Shown here piece by piece: positions 62,523 to 64,000 of a stretch of DNA of 64,000 bases; the first letter of the stretch is position 1, and every line of letters starts with the position of its first letter. Origin of the DNA: an uncultured Lachnospiraceae bacterium. GTDB taxonomy: Bacteria > Bacillota > Clostridia > Lachnospirales > Lachnospiraceae. The translations under genes were made by a program, and so were the position numbers. The notes beneath the pieces are model-generated. The model was given only the letters and a program-made list of their open reading frames with translations. It was not told the DNA's origin and did no database searches. The DNA is taken from the NCBI GenBank assembly GCA_947626945.1, contig CANQUC010000010.1:1-64000 (forward strand), written 5' to 3'.

Positions 62523-63518
62523 TCATTTTACAAACTGGAATATGCAGTAGGAGAAATAGATCAAAAGCAGGAAAATTCCCTGAAATCTGGAAAGCTTGCC
62601 CCGGATCAAAGGAGGAATGGTCAAAAGCAGCATTACAAAGAACATCAGCGGAATATCCAGCACAAGGGATGCGTTATAGCTGCCGATCTTGGAATCCTGG
62701 GGAATCTGGAAAGGCGACAGGGTAACGGATACGCCGCTTACAAGCACCAGGTTGAATAAGTTGGCGCCGATCACGTTGCCAAGAGAAAGGGCTCCGTGGC
62801 CTTTGATCAGGGAAGTAACGGCGGTTACAAGCTCCGGCAGGGAAGTACCCAGAGCAACAAAGGTCAGGGCAATGACCGCGTCGGGAACGCCAAGAGCCGT
62901 TGCGATCTTGGTGCCGTTGTCCACAAGCAGTCTGGCGCCTACGGCAATGATGGCAGCGCCGATGACCAGCAGGATAATATCCTTTGCCACAGAATCCGTT
63001 TCAGCGGCTTCCGGTTCTTCCGCAACAGCTGCGGGCTCCTGAGGAGAACGCTTCATCTGCCAGACAGTGTAGACCATGTAGACCACAAAGATCAAAAGCA
63101 GGATAATACCGGTGAGACGGGTAAAGGACGGATCAATATCCGCTCTGGTATAGGCAATCACCGCATAAAAAATGGCAGACGCAAAGAAAAAGATTACCGG
63201 TGAGATCAGCGTCTTTCTGGCCACAGGGCCGGGACGCACGGCCACGGTAATGGCGGCGATCAGGGCGGTGTTGCAGATAATGGAACCGATGGCGTTGCCA
63301 TAGGCAATGGAACCGTTGCCGCCTACGGCGGATGTGGCGGAAACCATCACCTCCGGCAGGGTAGTCCCGATGGAGACTACCGTCGCGCCGATCAGAAGCT
63401 CCGGCAGGTGAAAACGGTGGGCAATGCCTGTGGCGCCGTCAACGAACCAGTCGCCGCCTTTGATCAGAAGCACAAAGCCCAGGATAAAAAGAAGTACAGG
63501 TACTAGCATAGCTGGCAT
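62523..63518 (-). CDS. CaCA-family sodium/calcium exchanger-like protein
   Basis: 331 aa, ten or so membrane segments in two inverted halves. The two alpha repeats are clear: SIGTTLPEVMVSATSAV with NAIGSIICNTALI, and ALGTSLPELVTAVTSLI with NVIGANLFNLVLV (both acidic cation-binding Glu kept). A charged linker lies at about 160-180 (EEPEAAETDS). It exchanges calcium for sodium or protons across the cytoplasmic membrane. GGAGG precedes the ATG. Confidence 0.93.
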   Translation of the reverse strand: MPAMLVPVLLFILGFVLLIKGGDWFVDGATGIAHRFHLPELLIGATVVSIGTTLPEVMVSATSAVGGNGSIAYGNAIGSIICNTALIAAITVAVRPGPVARKTLISPVIFFFASAIFYAVIAYTRADIDPSFTRLTGIILLLIFVVYMVYTVWQMKRSPQEPAAVAEEPEAAETDSVAKDIILLVIGAAIIAVGARLLVDNGTKIATALGVPDAVIALTFVALGTSLPELVTAVTSLIKGHGALSLGNVIGANLFNLVLVSGVSVTLSPFQIPQDSKIGSYNASLVLDIPLMFFVMLLLTIPPLIRGKLSRFQGIFLLLIYFSYCIFQFVK

Positions 63519-63549
63519 AAAGAAACCTCCTAACTGTTTGATTAGTAAA

Positions 63550-63578
63550 ATTATACCGCAATTGGAAAAAAAAGTCTA
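63550..63578 (-). promoter_or_regulatory. Promoter of the CaCA exchanger gene
   Basis: Minus-strand TAGACT (63578-63573), 17-bp spacer, consensus TATAAT (63555-63550). Confidence 0.65.
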
Positions 63579-63629
63579 TATGCGGAAACTGCATCAGATC
63601 ATTTTTTTCCAAAGGCAGTTTATGTCAGG

Positions 63630-64000
63630 CTATTTCGCCTTATAAGGCGGATCTGCCGGATATCCTCCGCAGAGCTTCTGCATGGCCCGCTGGACGGCGT
63701 CCCTGGAGTTTTTCCAGTCGGCGTCCCGGTTCCGGTAATCAAATTTGTCAATGAACCAGTCCACGTCTTCTTCTATGCGGTTCATGTTTTCTTTCATAAG
63801 AGCAAACAGATCTTTGTAAAAATCCTCCAGCTGCCGGCCATTCAGGCGGCTGTCCGCCTCGCCGATCAGATCGGCGAAATGATAGAGGCAAAATCCCTTG
63901 CTGTGTTTCATGGTCTGATAAAAATCGGAATCAGAGCGCACCATCATAAAAAAGGTGTCAATGTACCGGCGGTAGGTGTCCTTTTGCTTGCCGCACAGAA
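63630..64000 (-). CDS. DUF6062 family protein (C-terminal part, cut by window end)
   Basis: The reading frame continues to the window edge without a start; an internal ATG at 63947 is not needed. The visible 122 residues read ...YRRYIDTFFMMVRSDSDFY, then KGFCLYHFADLIGEA, then NMNRIEEDVDWFIDKFDYRN, matching the second half of DUF6062 proteins, which have Cys/His pairs suggesting metal binding. The N-terminal half with the first Cys pair lies outside the window except for one Cys near the edge. Function unknown. Confidence 0.75.
   Translation of the reverse strand, partial: LCGKQKDTYRRYIDTFFMMVRSDSDFYQTMKHSKGFCLYHFADLIGEADSRLNGRQLEDFYKDLFALMKENMNRIEEDVDWFIDKFDYRNRDADWKNSRDAVQRAMQKLCGGYPADPPYKAK

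Noticed and set aside
1..64000. CRISPR arrays, insertion sequences, prophage genes, rRNA
   Set aside because: No regularly spaced repeats, transposase or integrase motifs, phage structural genes or rRNA segments were seen on reading the window.

Overview
The window (64 kb, roughly 50% G+C) looks like a chromosomal segment from an anaerobic, spore-forming-lineage member of the Clostridia, most likely Lachnospiraceae. Pointers are the SCIFF (ranthipeptide) locus with its radical SAM maturase beside a fused SecDF, a Rex redox repressor, HemZ, an IscR-IscS-IscU set of the NifS/NifU type found in clostridia, a tandem pair of MutS-like ATPases, a short Cys/Gly-rich 'chorion class' protein, and dockerin-bearing secreted proteins. 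There is no rRNA, phage, insertion sequence, integrase or CRISPR array. Most of the window is compact housekeeping DNA; the accessory-looking part is about 49.5-55 kb.

Layout. 0-3.4 kb: end of tRNA-Arg(CCG), an SH3-domain membrane protein, a small helical protein, and a CorC/HlyC-type CBS membrane protein. 3.5-9.5 kb: TIGR04086 membrane protein, SCIFF peptide (scfA), maturase (scfB), secDF, recJ. 9.6-20.4 kb: an XRE regulator facing away from relA; then relA, an MBL-fold hydrolase, hemZ, hisS, aspS, glyA, a LUD-domain protein and a DUF5662 protein, all on the plus strand. 20.4-24.1 kb: an orphan nuclease-like/winged-helix protein, mutY, and a secreted amidase with a dockerin. 24.1-29.3 kb: transaldolase-like, racemase-like and beta-keto acid cleavage enzymes plus tatD, convergent with an ABC-F ATPase. 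29.4-33.6 kb: rex-acpS-nnr-alr-mazF. 33.7-36.5 kb: auxin-efflux-type carrier and a YkuD L,D-transpeptidase. 36.5-44.6 kb: leuS, pdxST, iscRSU, serine acetyltransferase and a PfkB kinase. 44.6-49.4 kb: aroA and tyrA (minus strand), divergent from a FusA2-like EF-G paralog. 49.5-55 kb: small lineage-specific proteins, two subtilases, and a dockerin protein that shares its N-terminal domain with the second subtilase. 55-64 kb: Re-citrate-synthase-like enzyme and isocitrate dehydrogenase, a FUSC permease fused to a degenerate HAD domain, the MutS-like pair, a CaCA cation exchanger and the end of a DUF6062 gene.

Functional logic. pdxST (PLP), iscS (PLP-dependent, uses cysteine), iscU/iscR (Fe-S assembly and sensing) and serine acetyltransferase (cysteine precursor) form one coherent cysteine, PLP and Fe-S block. 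relA/hisS/aspS/glyA/leuS are translation and stringent-response genes. The citrate-synthase-like gene plus icd would supply 2-oxoglutarate for glutamate. Sigma-A-like promoters with 17-bp spacers are easy to see before many units. Several genes appear to start at TTG behind a strong ribosome-binding site. Three convergent gene pairs end on a shared TTAA.

Best candidates for new biology: the FUSC/pseudo-HAD fusion, the subtilase and its propeptide-like partner, the overlapping MutS-like pair with Asn in Walker B, and a promoter-plus-terminator unit of about 80 nt before the citrate-synthase-like gene. All function calls come from reading motifs; no database search was run.
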